From assembly GCA_964442965.1 (NCBI GenBank), contig CAYUBE010000005.1:1-37381 (forward strand): a stretch of DNA of 37,381 nucleotides, in the 5' to 3' direction. The DNA comes from CAJAQL01 sp964442965. GTDB taxonomy: Bacteria; Patescibacteriota; Minisyncoccia; UBA6257; 2-01-FULL-56-20. Every line of letters starts with the position of its first letter. The first letter of the stretch is position 1. This document shows positions 1 to 7,681 of the stretch, piece by piece. The notes beneath the pieces were generated by a model. That model had not been told where the DNA came from. It was given only the letters and a program-made list of their open reading frames with translations, and did no database searches. A program made the translations under genes and the position numbers.

Positions 1-136
1 TTTGTAGGTCATCGGGTAACACCAGAGTGTCACCGATGTATCTCATCTTCCGCATAGTTCTGGCGGCCGCTCGAAAACGTTGAAAAATGTATGCTATTGA
101 TCCGGTCGAGGATGATTAATAAACGGCGGGAAGGTA

Positions 137-142
137 TATAAT
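137..142 (+). promoter_or_regulatory. -10 box of gpsA (leaderless-type)
   Basis: A perfect TATAAT lies 7 bp before the ATG at 150. An in-frame upstream ATG at 141 falls inside this -10 box, so it is unlikely to be the start. No clear -35 is seen. The spacing predicts transcription starting at or next to the start codon. Confidence 0.5.
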
Positions 143-149
143 GATTCCT

Positions 150-1049
150 ATGAAAACTCCTAACATTCTCATTCTCGGCGCGGGCAATCTCGGCCAGACG
201 CTTGGCGATTATGTGCAGAAACAAGGAAACGAGGTTGTGTTTTGGGATATTGATGCGGCAAAAGTTCCTCATGGACGTCCCCTGGAGGAGACCGTTCCTG
301 TCGCCGATTTTATTTTTCTCTGTATGCCGTCGTTTGCGGTACCGAGCGTACTGTCTCAAGCGACATCCTCATTGAAGCCAGCGACGATCGTGGTTGCTTT
401 TGCAAAAGGTTTGGATGCGGCTACGGGGCGCACGATGGCAGAGCTTCTTCCCGAACTTTTGCCCAAAGATCAGCCGTTCGTCATCGTTGGCGGTCCGATG
501 CTTGCCACGGAGATCGCGGCGGGGGAAAATGCCGCCGCGGTTTTTGCTTCGCAGAGCGAGGATGCCGCGAAAAGCGTCGCCGATATCTTTCGGTCGGATG
601 TGTTTGCGGTCGAAGTGTCGCGTGATGCCGTAAGCGTTTCTTTTGTAGGAGTTCTTAAAAATATCTATGCGCTCGGTCTTGGCATCGTAGACGGCCTTGA
701 ACTTGATGGCAACGCCAAGGGCTGGATCGTTTCACGCGCGTTGGGCGAAATGCTTGGCATCGCGGAAGCGTTGGACATCGATAGATCGGTCATTCTCGGC
801 ACGGCGGGACTCGCCGACTTCGTTGCGACAGGCTACAGCCCCTATTCGCGAAATCGTGCCGTGGGACACGAGATTGTGAAGAACGGAAAGTGCAACCTAA
901 AGGGAGAGGGATTTATTTCCATTCCGCCACTCATGGCTCGCCTTGGCCCGCGTGCTGCAGAATTTCCCTTGCTCAATACCATCAAGAAAATCGCCATCGA
1001 CTGCGAACCAGCAAAATCTACAGTAGAAATTTTATTTGCTGGAACGTGA
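150..1049 (+). CDS. gpsA: NAD(P)-dependent glycerol-3-phosphate dehydrogenase
   Basis: Likely reduces dihydroxyacetone phosphate to sn-glycerol-3-phosphate in the cytoplasm, the entry to phospholipid or glycerol-phosphate polymer synthesis. The N-terminus has a Rossmann nucleotide-binding loop (GAGNLG, residues 9-14). The catalytic-domain landmarks are the lysine in GVLKNIYALGLG and the loop TAGLADFVATGYSPYSRNR, the family's substrate and cofactor region. About 299 residues, slightly shorter than the usual 330. The start at 150 is chosen because the alternative ATG at 141 lies in the -10 box. The 3' end overlaps the convergent methyltransferase gene by 18 bp. The family is clear. Its use here, for lipid or for surface polymer, is inferred only from the neighbouring glycan genes. 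Confidence 0.88.
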   Translation: MKTPNILILGAGNLGQTLGDYVQKQGNEVVFWDIDAAKVPHGRPLEETVPVADFIFLCMPSFAVPSVLSQATSSLKPATIVVAFAKGLDAATGRTMAELLPELLPKDQPFVIVGGPMLATEIAAGENAAAVFASQSEDAAKSVADIFRSDVFAVEVSRDAVSVSFVGVLKNIYALGLGIVDGLELDGNAKGWIVSRALGEMLGIAEALDIDRSVILGTAGLADFVATGYSPYSRNRAVGHEIVKNGKCNLKGEGFISIPPLMARLGPRAAEFPLLNTIKKIAIDCEPAKSTVEILFAGT

Positions 1050-1958
1050 AACGCCAGTGCGCTCGGAGGGTTGGAAGACTATCTTCACTGGCACAATAAA
1101 TAGATAGGGTATCAATGGGAAAACAAGACGTACCAACCAAACAAGATGAGCTTTTTTTATTAATTTTAAAACTACTATCTTTGTTTTTCGGCCGCTGAAT
1201 TCACTCTTTGGTGGCGAGCTAAAAAATCGTTCTAGATGCGCCGGGAAGCACAGTTTCATGGTGAGTCCACTAAGTGCGGCGGCATGGCGATAGTCCGAAA
1301 CAGAATAAGATTGATCATTGTAGCCGTTGCGATGCGCATCAGAATGATCACTTTTTTCGAAGAGTGATCTTGTGATCTCATTGAAGGCAAGCATGGCACC
1401 GTCATCTTTCAATACTCGCCGTATTTCCGAAAAGGTTCGAGGAAGATTTTCGGCGTGATGCAGTGCGCTTTTGAGAAAAATAATATCGACCGACGCATCT
1501 TTAAAGGGGAGCGACTGCATGGCACATTCCAATCGGAAATAATTTTCGAGTGGTCCACCCCAGGGAGTCTCCGGTAGCGTCACGACGTCAGTTCCTATAA
1601 TTAGCGAGGACGGGCGCCTGGTGGCTAGATTATAAGAGAGATATTCAGGTCCAAGGCCAAGCTCTACGAAGACAAGGTTCCTATTCCCTGCCGCTTTTGC
1701 AATATCCTCCAAAATCGATCCATATTCTACGCTCCAATTGGAACCCATCTCCTGTTCTGCCCCGCGGAAGCCACCAGTTTTGGAGAAACTCCTATGTGCA
1801 GCTTCGATTTCCCTTTTGGTTCCATCAGTGAGGTCTATACTGAAACATGGAGCACCGTTACTTTCGGGATAAACGTGCCCCTCTGCGCATTTCCACTCCG
1901 AAATGATCGCCGCATGACATTTTGGGCACGCCAGGAGACTTCCAAATTTAGAATTCAT
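1032..1958 (-). CDS. class I SAM-dependent methyltransferase with N-terminal zinc-ribbon-like segment
   Basis: 308 residues. The N-terminal 40 residues carry a CPKCH...CAEGH pair, a Trm112-like zinc-binding stretch often fused to class I methyltransferases. It is followed by a Rossmann methyltransferase core: a motif I-like VFVELGLGPEYLS (about residue 95), an acidic loop, and a motif IV-like DIIFLKSALHHAENLP. The sequence FSEIRRVLKDDGAMLAFNE is typical of Methyltransf_11 enzymes. The C-terminus ends in a hydrophobic patch (about residues 275-300) that could bind membrane or a lipid substrate. The substrate is unknown; glycan or lipid methylation is inferred from the neighbours. It is convergent with gpsA and divergent from the GT2 gene. 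Confidence 0.75.
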   Translation of the reverse strand: MNSKFGSLLACPKCHAAIISEWKCAEGHVYPESNGAPCFSIDLTDGTKREIEAAHRSFSKTGGFRGAEQEMGSNWSVEYGSILEDIAKAAGNRNLVFVELGLGPEYLSYNLATRRPSSLIIGTDVVTLPETPWGGPLENYFRLECAMQSLPFKDASVDIIFLKSALHHAENLPRTFSEIRRVLKDDGAMLAFNEITRSLFEKSDHSDAHRNGYNDQSYSVSDYRHAAALSGLTMKLCFPAHLERFFSSPPKSEFSGRKTKIVVLKLIKKAHLVWLVRLVFPLIPYLFIVPVKIVFQPSERTGVSRSSK

Positions 1959-1966
1959 GTATCAAC

Positions 1967-1991
1967 TATATAACAAAGTGTCCATGGACAC
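1967..1991 (-). promoter_or_regulatory. promoter with a 14-bp palindromic operator-like site
   Basis: On the minus strand a TGT-TATATA extended -10 (1967-1972) lies 8 bp before the methyltransferase ATG at 1958. Directly upstream, GTGTCCATGGACAC at 1978-1991 is a perfect 14-bp palindrome placed in the promoter spacer, where a repressor would block RNA polymerase. The plus-strand gene diverges from the same gap, with a TATAAT at 2040-2045. The operator role is inferred. Confidence 0.45.
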
Positions 1992-2090
1992 AATAATGGA
2001 GATTTTAGATATATGTTTCCTTTTGGCTGAAGTATGATCTATAATTTATCCTAAATCAGGAAAATATTTTTGTGGGATATTAAGACTTGT

Positions 2091-2864
2091 ATGAATAAGG
2101 TTTCCGGCGAGATTCTAACGCATAATAATAGCCGCACCATCGCGGCGGCAATTGATTCGATAAAGAATATCATTGACGAACTGATTATCGTCGATGATTT
2201 TTCGAACGACGACACAATTGCCATTATCGAGGCAAGATACCCGGCTGTACGTATTTTCAAAAGAAAACTAGATCGCTATGATGCTCAAAGAAATTTTGCC
2301 ATAGAAAAATCGAGTTACGATTGGATTTTAATGATTGATTCGGATGAGGTGGTTGACAAAGTTTTGGGGGATGCCATAAAAAAAGAATTGCGCGCGCCAG
2401 CACACGAAACGTATAGCTGTGTCCGACTGAACCTGGCATTCGGTGATTCCTCGAGGGATAAAATGATCCGACCGATTCTTTTTAAGAATGACACGAGATT
2501 CGTGAGTGCAATCCATGAATTTGTTCCCAATATCAAAATTTCTTACCTAGACGGCCTGCTGATCCATGACTCATGGGTTGGCGTTGAGGCGTGGATAACA
2601 AAAATGAATATGGGATCTACGCGACATGCCGAAAAATGGGTTCTTGAGGGGAGGGAATACGGCCGTTTCAAAATATTCCTCCTCGCCCTATCCCTGCCGC
2701 CCTACGAGTTTTTTAAACATTTTATCATCGATAAACGCTTCCGATCGTTTTATGCGGGATTCCTCTTTTCGGTCATTCAGACATTCTACTGGATACTCAT
2801 ACTTTCCAAATATTACGAGATTAGATATTTGAAAGAAGGTGCAATAAAAAAAGAAAAAATTTAG
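2091..2864 (+). CDS. family 2 glycosyltransferase (WaaE/KdtX-like)
   Basis: Inverting GT-A glycosyltransferase. The pattern is SGEILTHNNSRTI at the N-terminus, then LIIVDDFSNDDT, the QRNFAIEK nucleotide-binding region and the metal-binding DSDE (about residues 85-88). The C-terminus contains a hydrophobic stretch FLFSVIQTFYWILIL, suggesting membrane association as in the WaaE/KdtX group. The ATG at 2091 gives the usual family N-terminus. A GTG at 2070 is possible and has a weak AGGA about 10 nt upstream. It starts a co-directional set with the WavE-like and FkbM genes. Donor and acceptor sugars cannot be read from sequence. Confidence 0.82.
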   Translation: MNKVSGEILTHNNSRTIAAAIDSIKNIIDELIIVDDFSNDDTIAIIEARYPAVRIFKRKLDRYDAQRNFAIEKSSYDWILMIDSDEVVDKVLGDAIKKELRAPAHETYSCVRLNLAFGDSSRDKMIRPILFKNDTRFVSAIHEFVPNIKISYLDGLLIHDSWVGVEAWITKMNMGSTRHAEKWVLEGREYGRFKIFLLALSLPPYEFFKHFIIDKRFRSFYAGFLFSVIQTFYWILILSKYYEIRYLKEGAIKKEKI

Positions 2865-2894
2865 TCGGGAATGTTGTGCGTTAGATAAATGAGA

Positions 2895-2900
2895 TATATT
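2895..2900 (+). promoter_or_regulatory. -10 box before the WavE-like gene
   Basis: TATATT lies exactly 6 bp before the ATG at 2907. This is the same spacing seen at recA, murB, rpsO and hicB. It supports 2907 over the in-frame ATG at 2889. Confidence 0.4.
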
Positions 2901-2906
2901 TTGGAT

Positions 2907-3935
2907 ATGAATTCAAAAAAAGAAAAAATAAACTATCGCGACATCTCTATTGTCGTTCAGGGTGCTATTGCTGGCTTACCCAATGACAAGGAAAAAGATA
3001 GGCACACCTATCTTTGCCTGAAGAGCATCCGTAAAATTTTGCCTGGCGCAAAAATAATTTTATCGACGTGGGAGAAAGATAACGTAGAAGGATTAGATTG
3101 TGATCTGTTAGTGCGGAGCCAAGATCCTGGCAATGCCAATTTCGACAATCTGTCTCCGTTCAATTGTTTTCGCCAGATCGTTTCTTCGATAAACGGCCTG
3201 AAGAAATGCACAACGAAATATGCCGCCAAAGTAAGATCCGATTTAATTTTTAAAAATGACAATTTTTTAAAATATTTTATCAAGTTCAGCGACTTGCCGT
3301 CAGACGAGAATTACAGGTTATTAAAGCAGAGAGTGATCATGTTTCCCGGTTGTAATCCGAATCGAAGAATGAAATTTCCTTTTCATCCAAGCGACTGGTT
3401 CTTTTTTGGTCTAACGGAGGACGTGCAGGATATCTTCGATATACCACTGATAAGAAAGAATCTTATTAAAAAAGATGCCGACGGAATCTCTCATGAGGTT
3501 GATAGCCTGCTGAGGCCGGAACAATTTATTTGGTTTTCCCTTCTTTCGAAATATAGAAAGATACCATTCGAATACGCGAATGACGTTTCCCATGGTAATA
3601 TCGTGACATCCGAGAAATATTTTGCCAATAACGCTATCTTGATTACTCCGCGGAGAGCAGGCATAGATTCGCTAAAATGGCCGGGTACGGTGTATATGCG
3701 CACGCCCGCCCTGAGCTACGCCGGCTTCTATACTTTTACCGATTACAAGAGGATGTTGAATAAATATGCACATGCTAATCTGATTATTGTCCCAAACCCG
3801 ATAGAGGAGATTACTTATTTCGTCGTCTATAATTTGCGGTTCTTTCTTAAAGAGAAATTTCCTAAAGTTCAACGTTTCCTGAATCGATTTAACAAGGAAG
3901 ACGTGGGTCGCATTAAAATTAAAACCAGTCGGTAA
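2907..3935 (+). CDS. WavE-like lipopolysaccharide synthesis glycosyltransferase
   Basis: 342 residues. The N-terminal block ISIVVQGAI followed by CLKSIRKILPGAKIILSTWE and DLLVRSQDPG matches the WavE family (named for a Vibrio cholerae LPS core gene). The downstream RSDLIF and SDWFFFGL segments are also typical. It is likely a cytoplasmic or peripheral membrane transferase acting in surface polysaccharide synthesis. The start at 2907 is preferred because of the -10 box 6 bp upstream; an in-frame ATG at 2889 would add six residues. It sits 24-42 bp after the GT2 gene and 17 bp before the FkbM gene, so the three could be one unit. The sugar specificity is not known. Confidence 0.78.
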   Translation: MNSKKEKINYRDISIVVQGAIAGLPNDKEKDRHTYLCLKSIRKILPGAKIILSTWEKDNVEGLDCDLLVRSQDPGNANFDNLSPFNCFRQIVSSINGLKKCTTKYAAKVRSDLIFKNDNFLKYFIKFSDLPSDENYRLLKQRVIMFPGCNPNRRMKFPFHPSDWFFFGLTEDVQDIFDIPLIRKNLIKKDADGISHEVDSLLRPEQFIWFSLLSKYRKIPFEYANDVSHGNIVTSEKYFANNAILITPRRAGIDSLKWPGTVYMRTPALSYAGFYTFTDYKRMLNKYAHANLIIVPNPIEEITYFVVYNLRFFLKEKFPKVQRFLNRFNKEDVGRIKIKTSR

Positions 3936-3952
3936 TAAAAACAATCATAAAT

Positions 3953-4672
3953 ATGAAACACATAAAGGCGAGAATCAAAGTATGGAGATACTTTATCAAT
4001 GGAATTATCTCTTTTCGACAGGCGTTTTCTCTCATGTTTCCAAAATCTTTTAATCTGGATGGGAGAGAACAATCCGTGATATTTTTTGGCAAGCGATTTT
4101 TCGTTGATGGATTGCGTGATTTTATAGGACTTGCTGAGGAAATTGTGACATCAAATCAGTATCACGTTGAGTTGGCTTATGGTTCTATCGTTGATGCCGG
4201 AGCAAATATAGGTATATTCTCGGCATTTGCCGCGCATTTGCATCCCGATGCCACGATTTTATCCTTTGAACCTGACCCTTCCGCTTTTGCGTTGCTCTCG
4301 AAAAATCTTTTAGGATATCCGAACGTAAAGGTTTTTAACTTCGCGTTGGGAAACGAAAATAAGGAGGTATTATTGGAGGAAGGAAGAACTTGCTCCCATA
4401 TTGCGGAAAATGGAATCCCCGTGGAATTGAAGACCATTGATTCATTGGAAATCCCGATGAACTTTTTGAAGATGGATGTCGAAGGATATGAGGCTAACAT
4501 TATAAGAGGGGCGTCGGAAACGATAAAAAAATATAAACCGATCATTGTTATGTCTGCTTATCACAAGCCGAACGACAAAACGGAACTCCCTGCCGTTCTG
4601 AATTCAGTCGCGTCGTATGATTGCGAACTTCGACACGATTGCGAGGAAGATTTCGTTTGTAAACCTCTCTGA
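3953..4672 (+). CDS. FkbM family methyltransferase
   Basis: 239 residues. Contains the FkbM-type SAM-binding loop VDAGANIGIFSAFAA (about residues 76-90), the motif II acidic end of ILSFEPDPSAF, and the family's characteristic FLKMDVEGYEANIIRGA (about residues 163-179). FkbM enzymes O-methylate sugars or other small molecules. With the two upstream glycosyltransferases, a role in methylating a surface glycan is reasonable but inferred. The gene converges on the RuBisCO-like gene, with 100 bp between their ends; I see no clear terminator there. Confidence 0.85.
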   Translation: MKHIKARIKVWRYFINGIISFRQAFSLMFPKSFNLDGREQSVIFFGKRFFVDGLRDFIGLAEEIVTSNQYHVELAYGSIVDAGANIGIFSAFAAHLHPDATILSFEPDPSAFALLSKNLLGYPNVKVFNFALGNENKEVLLEEGRTCSHIAENGIPVELKTIDSLEIPMNFLKMDVEGYEANIIRGASETIKKYKPIIVMSAYHKPNDKTELPAVLNSVASYDCELRHDCEEDFVCKPL

Positions 4673-4772
4673 TGAGTCCTGGTCTAATTTAAGGCTTAAA
4701 CGTGCCACAGAAAGTACGTTTCATATCCGTGTCCGTACCTTTATCATGCTAAAGGCAGTCGAGAAACTCGCT

Positions 4773-5978
4773 CTATTTCTTTCCCCATTTGTCGATTGCT
4801 GCCTGGTATTCTTTGCCGTGGTTTTTATCTATCGCCTGGCGCATTGCTTTAACGCCGGCCAGAGTTCCCATGGGGTGAGAGGTCAAGGCGCCTCCGACAT
4901 TTGCCATCCAATTGGAATGGCCGACTTCCGCCTCTATGTAATCGACAAGTCCAGGATGCATGCCGCAGGAAAGAGCCGGCACGCAGTTGATGGCGTTGAG
5001 TTCGTTCACAATCCTCTTTGTCCGTTCAGTTTCGTCGTTCAGATAGCCGCCGATCATTCCAACGTGCAACGTGCTGCACCCGCTCATGCCGGCAAGCAGG
5101 TAAAGAACGCGATCGCTTATGCTGAACGGACCCGTGGTTAAGATCTTATCGCCGCTTTTTTGAAAATGCATAAGCAGGGGCAAATTTAATTCGCGGATAG
5201 ATTTATATACGCCCATACCACAGTGAAAATTTACATGAATCCCATTCCCCCCGAGCTTGTATACCAGTTTAACTCGTTCCAAAATATAGGCCGGATCAGA
5301 GCTGATGGAAACGCAGTAGAAGACTTTGGCATTGGTTTTGTGGATGTAGTTCATCACCAATGGTACGCGTTTTTCAATAGGACAGTGCTCTGGATCAGAG
5401 AGGATCTCGTCTTCTTTTATAAAGTTACAGCCGCCATCCACGAGCTGTTTTACAAGTTCGAGATGTTTCTCGGGAGACAGGCCGACTTTCGGTTTGGTGA
5501 TTCCTCCGAGCAGTACTCTATTTTCCGGCACACCGCAATAGGCCTTCATCTCTTTGAGTCCGATAACCGGACCCTTGAGGCAGGCTCGCATAGAAGGTGT
5601 CAGTTGTATGTCTTTAATGACGCAGGACTCGATAAGATCTATATCGGCTTGTCCTCCCATGATCTGTACCAAAAGCTGAGAAATGCCATCCGTCGCAAAG
5701 TTTATATTTGCTTGCGGAAAGGCAATATCCACCATACCCTCCTTTTTCTCTAAAAGTTCCTTTTCGTGAGCCAGAACAAGACAGGAATGGTGTTCAAAAA
5801 GCTCATCGGTTTCAAATTCGCTGCGCTGGTTCGGATTTCCCACGGACTGGCCAATCGCTAAATTCCATGCCGCTTCCCGCAGATTGGTTCTGCTCTTCAA
5901 AAAATATGCCACCACAAAATATTTCTCAAAAAAATCTTTATCCTGCTCCTCTTTCGGCCCTCTGAAAATTTTTATCAT
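4773..5978 (-). CDS. RuBisCO-like protein (form IV type)
   Basis: 401 residues, a full-length RuBisCO large-subunit fold. Landmarks by alignment to plant numbering: KPK of the catalytic lysines (K162/K164, for K175/K177); FIKEDE (K188, D190, E191, for carbamylated K201, D203, E204), so the Mg2+ site is kept; H271 (for H294) and H305 (for H327). Loop 6 reads VGMIGGYL, so K334 is replaced by Tyr312. R295 and H298 are replaced by Phe and Ser, and the E60 position in AIGQSVGNP is not Glu. The phosphate-site pieces SCGMH and NVGGALTSHP are kept. It therefore should not carboxylate RuBP. Known RuBisCO-like proteins do enolase, isomerase or decarboxylase/transcarboxylase chemistry on sugar-like substrates. 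It is the last gene of an operon, 15 bp after the cupin. The substrate is unknown. Confidence 0.85.
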   Translation of the reverse strand: MIKIFRGPKEEQDKDFFEKYFVVAYFLKSRTNLREAAWNLAIGQSVGNPNQRSEFETDELFEHHSCLVLAHEKELLEKKEGMVDIAFPQANINFATDGISQLLVQIMGGQADIDLIESCVIKDIQLTPSMRACLKGPVIGLKEMKAYCGVPENRVLLGGITKPKVGLSPEKHLELVKQLVDGGCNFIKEDEILSDPEHCPIEKRVPLVMNYIHKTNAKVFYCVSISSDPAYILERVKLVYKLGGNGIHVNFHCGMGVYKSIRELNLPLLMHFQKSGDKILTTGPFSISDRVLYLLAGMSGCSTLHVGMIGGYLNDETERTKRIVNELNAINCVPALSCGMHPGLVDYIEAEVGHSNWMANVGGALTSHPMGTLAGVKAMRQAIDKNHGKEYQAAIDKWGKK

Positions 5979-5993
5979 AGATTTATTTTTTAT

Positions 5994-6317
5994 TTATTGA
6001 ATTTCGAACTTATCATTTTTCACCGAAGGAACTTTTACGACGATTAACTGGCAGGCAGTGAGGAATTTTGGATCGGCGATTTCCCCCGGCCTGAGAATGA
6101 ATATGTCCCCGGCGGTCAAGGTTCTGCCCCTGATAGTCATTTTCCCGGAGATCATATAATTTATTTCCGTGGCCACTTTGTGATAGTGCTTTGGCCAGCG
6201 CTCGCCTTTGGCATGAATTTTATGGCAGACCTCAAATTCATTGGTATGGTATGCCGCGGGCTTGAAATTGCCGATAAACCAACCGCCTTTCCATTTCTTC
6301 GATTTATAAACTCTCAT
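5994..6317 (-). CDS. small cupin-domain protein
   Basis: 107 residues, one cupin barrel. The first cupin motif is present as KHYHKVATEINYMISGK (two His and a Glu, residues about 43-59). The second motif GDIFILRPGEIADP has Asp where the usual metal-binding His would be. Single-domain cupins of this size include sugar isomerases, epimerases and binding proteins. It lies 5 bp after the nucleotidyltransferase and 15 bp before the RuBisCO-like gene, so co-translation is very likely. A role as an isomerase or epimerase on the same sugar intermediate is inference. Confidence 0.7.
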   Translation of the reverse strand: MRVYKSKKWKGGWFIGNFKPAAYHTNEFEVCHKIHAKGERWPKHYHKVATEINYMISGKMTIRGRTLTAGDIFILRPGEIADPKFLTACQLIVVKVPSVKNDKFEIQ

Positions 6318-6322
6318 GTCGG

Positions 6323-7048
6323 TCAGAGCTTTCGAAGCTTTTTATAATTTTCGTAATCGTCGGGAACTCCGACGGGGAAATGGAGGTTAAAGTGGAAGGG
6401 CATAACCTTCATTCCTTCTTTGAGCATATAGTTATAGGAAGGCGCTACATAATATTCTCCATTCACCATATCGTTGTTGGCGATCATTTCGTTGACGGAA
6501 TCCACGAAATATTTTCCCTTTTTCCAATAGCGCAAGCCATTTGTCGCTAAATTGCTAATAACAACCTTTTCGCGCGCTTCCGTAACTTGTTGGCTTGAGT
6601 TTATCTTTATGTAACTGTTTTTTGGACTATCAGAAAAAAATGTTCCTATAACCCCATCGGCGTCGTGCAGCTCGCAAAAACTCCTAAACTTATCAAAATC
6701 GAAATCCTCAATGATCATGTCGCAGTCACCTATGATTAGCGGTGTATTGTTGTCTATGAGATCTTTCGCCAGCAAGCAGGACATTGCTGATCCCTTAGGC
6801 ACATAATCTACGGAGATGATTTCAAAATCAGAGATGATTTTACTGAGATTTCCGTGTAAGTCCTGAGAGTTAATAGCATTGGTATTGACCACGAAAATAA
6901 AACGCAGATCCTTGTGACGCAAGACCTTGATAACCGTTTCTATCATGGTGCCATCACCAAGCGGCAGGAGTGGCTTTGGTAAAGTATAACCGGCGTCGGA
7001 AAAGCGCTTGCCCAAACCCGCCATCGGGATCAGAAAATTAGTCTTCAT
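6323..7048 (-). CDS. sugar-phosphate nucleotidyltransferase (NTP_transferase family)
   Basis: 241 residues. N-terminal signature FLIPMAGLGKRFSDAG with the GxGxRF-type loop, then LPKPLLPLG (the sugar-phosphate uridylyl/cytidylyl transferase signature) and the metal-binding IIGDCDMII (about residue 107). The family transfers NMP from NTP to a sugar-1-phosphate, activating it for a glycosyltransferase. It lacks the C-terminal left-handed helix of bifunctional enzymes. It overlaps the upstream PLC-like gene by 11 bp, which suggests translational coupling. The sugar is not identifiable. Within this operon it is the gene that ties the RuBisCO-like protein to activated-sugar metabolism. Confidence 0.82.
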   Translation of the reverse strand: MKTNFLIPMAGLGKRFSDAGYTLPKPLLPLGDGTMIETVIKVLRHKDLRFIFVVNTNAINSQDLHGNLSKIISDFEIISVDYVPKGSAMSCLLAKDLIDNNTPLIIGDCDMIIEDFDFDKFRSFCELHDADGVIGTFFSDSPKNSYIKINSSQQVTEAREKVVISNLATNGLRYWKKGKYFVDSVNEMIANNDMVNGEYYVAPSYNYMLKEGMKVMPFHFNLHFPVGVPDDYENYKKLRKL

Positions 7049-7502
7049 TATGTGTTATTTTATACCTTTCTATAAAGTCACTGCAAATAGCATAGCAATT
7101 TTCTATGCCTTCATTGCTCTTCCTTATCTCGGGAAGGACGCAGATGCTGTTTTGAGGCAGCTCTTTTGTGTTGACGTGTACCCAAATACGACCATTGGAG
7201 GTAAGGGTAAATGCATCGTTTTGATGCCAAAAGCAGGTCAGATCTTTTTTTTGCGCCAGATATTCCATCGCTGAGGCATTTTTAGCGTGATACCATACCC
7301 TTGAGCTGTCCATTTTGTTAAAGAACGCCTCCGCAATCTTATGTTGCGGACAGTCATGTCCTAGAAAAAATTTATCATTCATTAACCAAACATCTATCTC
7401 CACATCGTAACCTAAGTCCAATGCTTCTTTTAGGTAATCTGGATGATTCTCTTTTTCTTTGATAGCACCGTTGATATTGCCTCGGTGAGAAATAAGCACC
7501 AT
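7038..7502 (-). CDS. PLC-like/GDPD-type phosphodiesterase-fold protein
   Basis: 154 residues, a short TIM-barrel-like protein. The N-terminal SHRGNINGAIKEKENHPDYLKEALDLGYDVEIDVW resembles glycerophosphodiester phosphodiesterases (HRG near the start, EIDVW as the metal-binding Glu/Asp pair) and is followed by FFLGHDCPQHKI, which carries a second His. It is shorter than a usual GDPD (about 240). Similar short PLC-like proteins are found beside nucleotidyltransferases in capsule loci. First gene of the four-gene minus-strand operon. Hydrolase or sugar-phosphate lyase activity is possible but unproven. Confidence 0.62.
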   Translation of the reverse strand: MVLISHRGNINGAIKEKENHPDYLKEALDLGYDVEIDVWLMNDKFFLGHDCPQHKIAEAFFNKMDSSRVWYHAKNASAMEYLAQKKDLTCFWHQNDAFTLTSNGRIWVHVNTKELPQNSICVLPEIRKSNEGIENCYAICSDFIERYKITHNED

Positions 7503-7667
7503 ATTGGTGAATTTGTGATGATGTTAATATAAAATTCAAGAACTTACAAGCACCGTATAGCGTGTTAACGGTCCGGCTCCACGAAAGGTGTTTCGAGATT
7601 ACTCTCGTTATGGGCGAATAACAAGGGGTATGGAGGATTTCCTTCGTGATGTTTCGAACCCGTTTGG

Positions 7668-7673
7668 TATGAT
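7668..7673 (+). promoter_or_regulatory. extended -10 of the first GT9 gene
   Basis: TGG-TATGAT lies 8 bp before the ATG at 7682, the leaderless-type arrangement. The 179-bp gap 7503-7681 separates it from the divergent RuBisCO-like operon and must also hold that operon's promoter, which I could not place with confidence. Confidence 0.45.
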
Positions 7674-7681
7674 AAACTGAG

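Noticed and set aside
4617..5141. A 174-codon plus-strand open frame.
   Set aside because: It runs through the end of the FkbM gene and antisense to the RuBisCO-like gene, with no recognisable pattern.
4773..5978. A genuine CO2-fixing RuBisCO.
   Set aside because: The loop-6 lysine, R295 and H298 equivalents are missing, so carboxylation is not expected.
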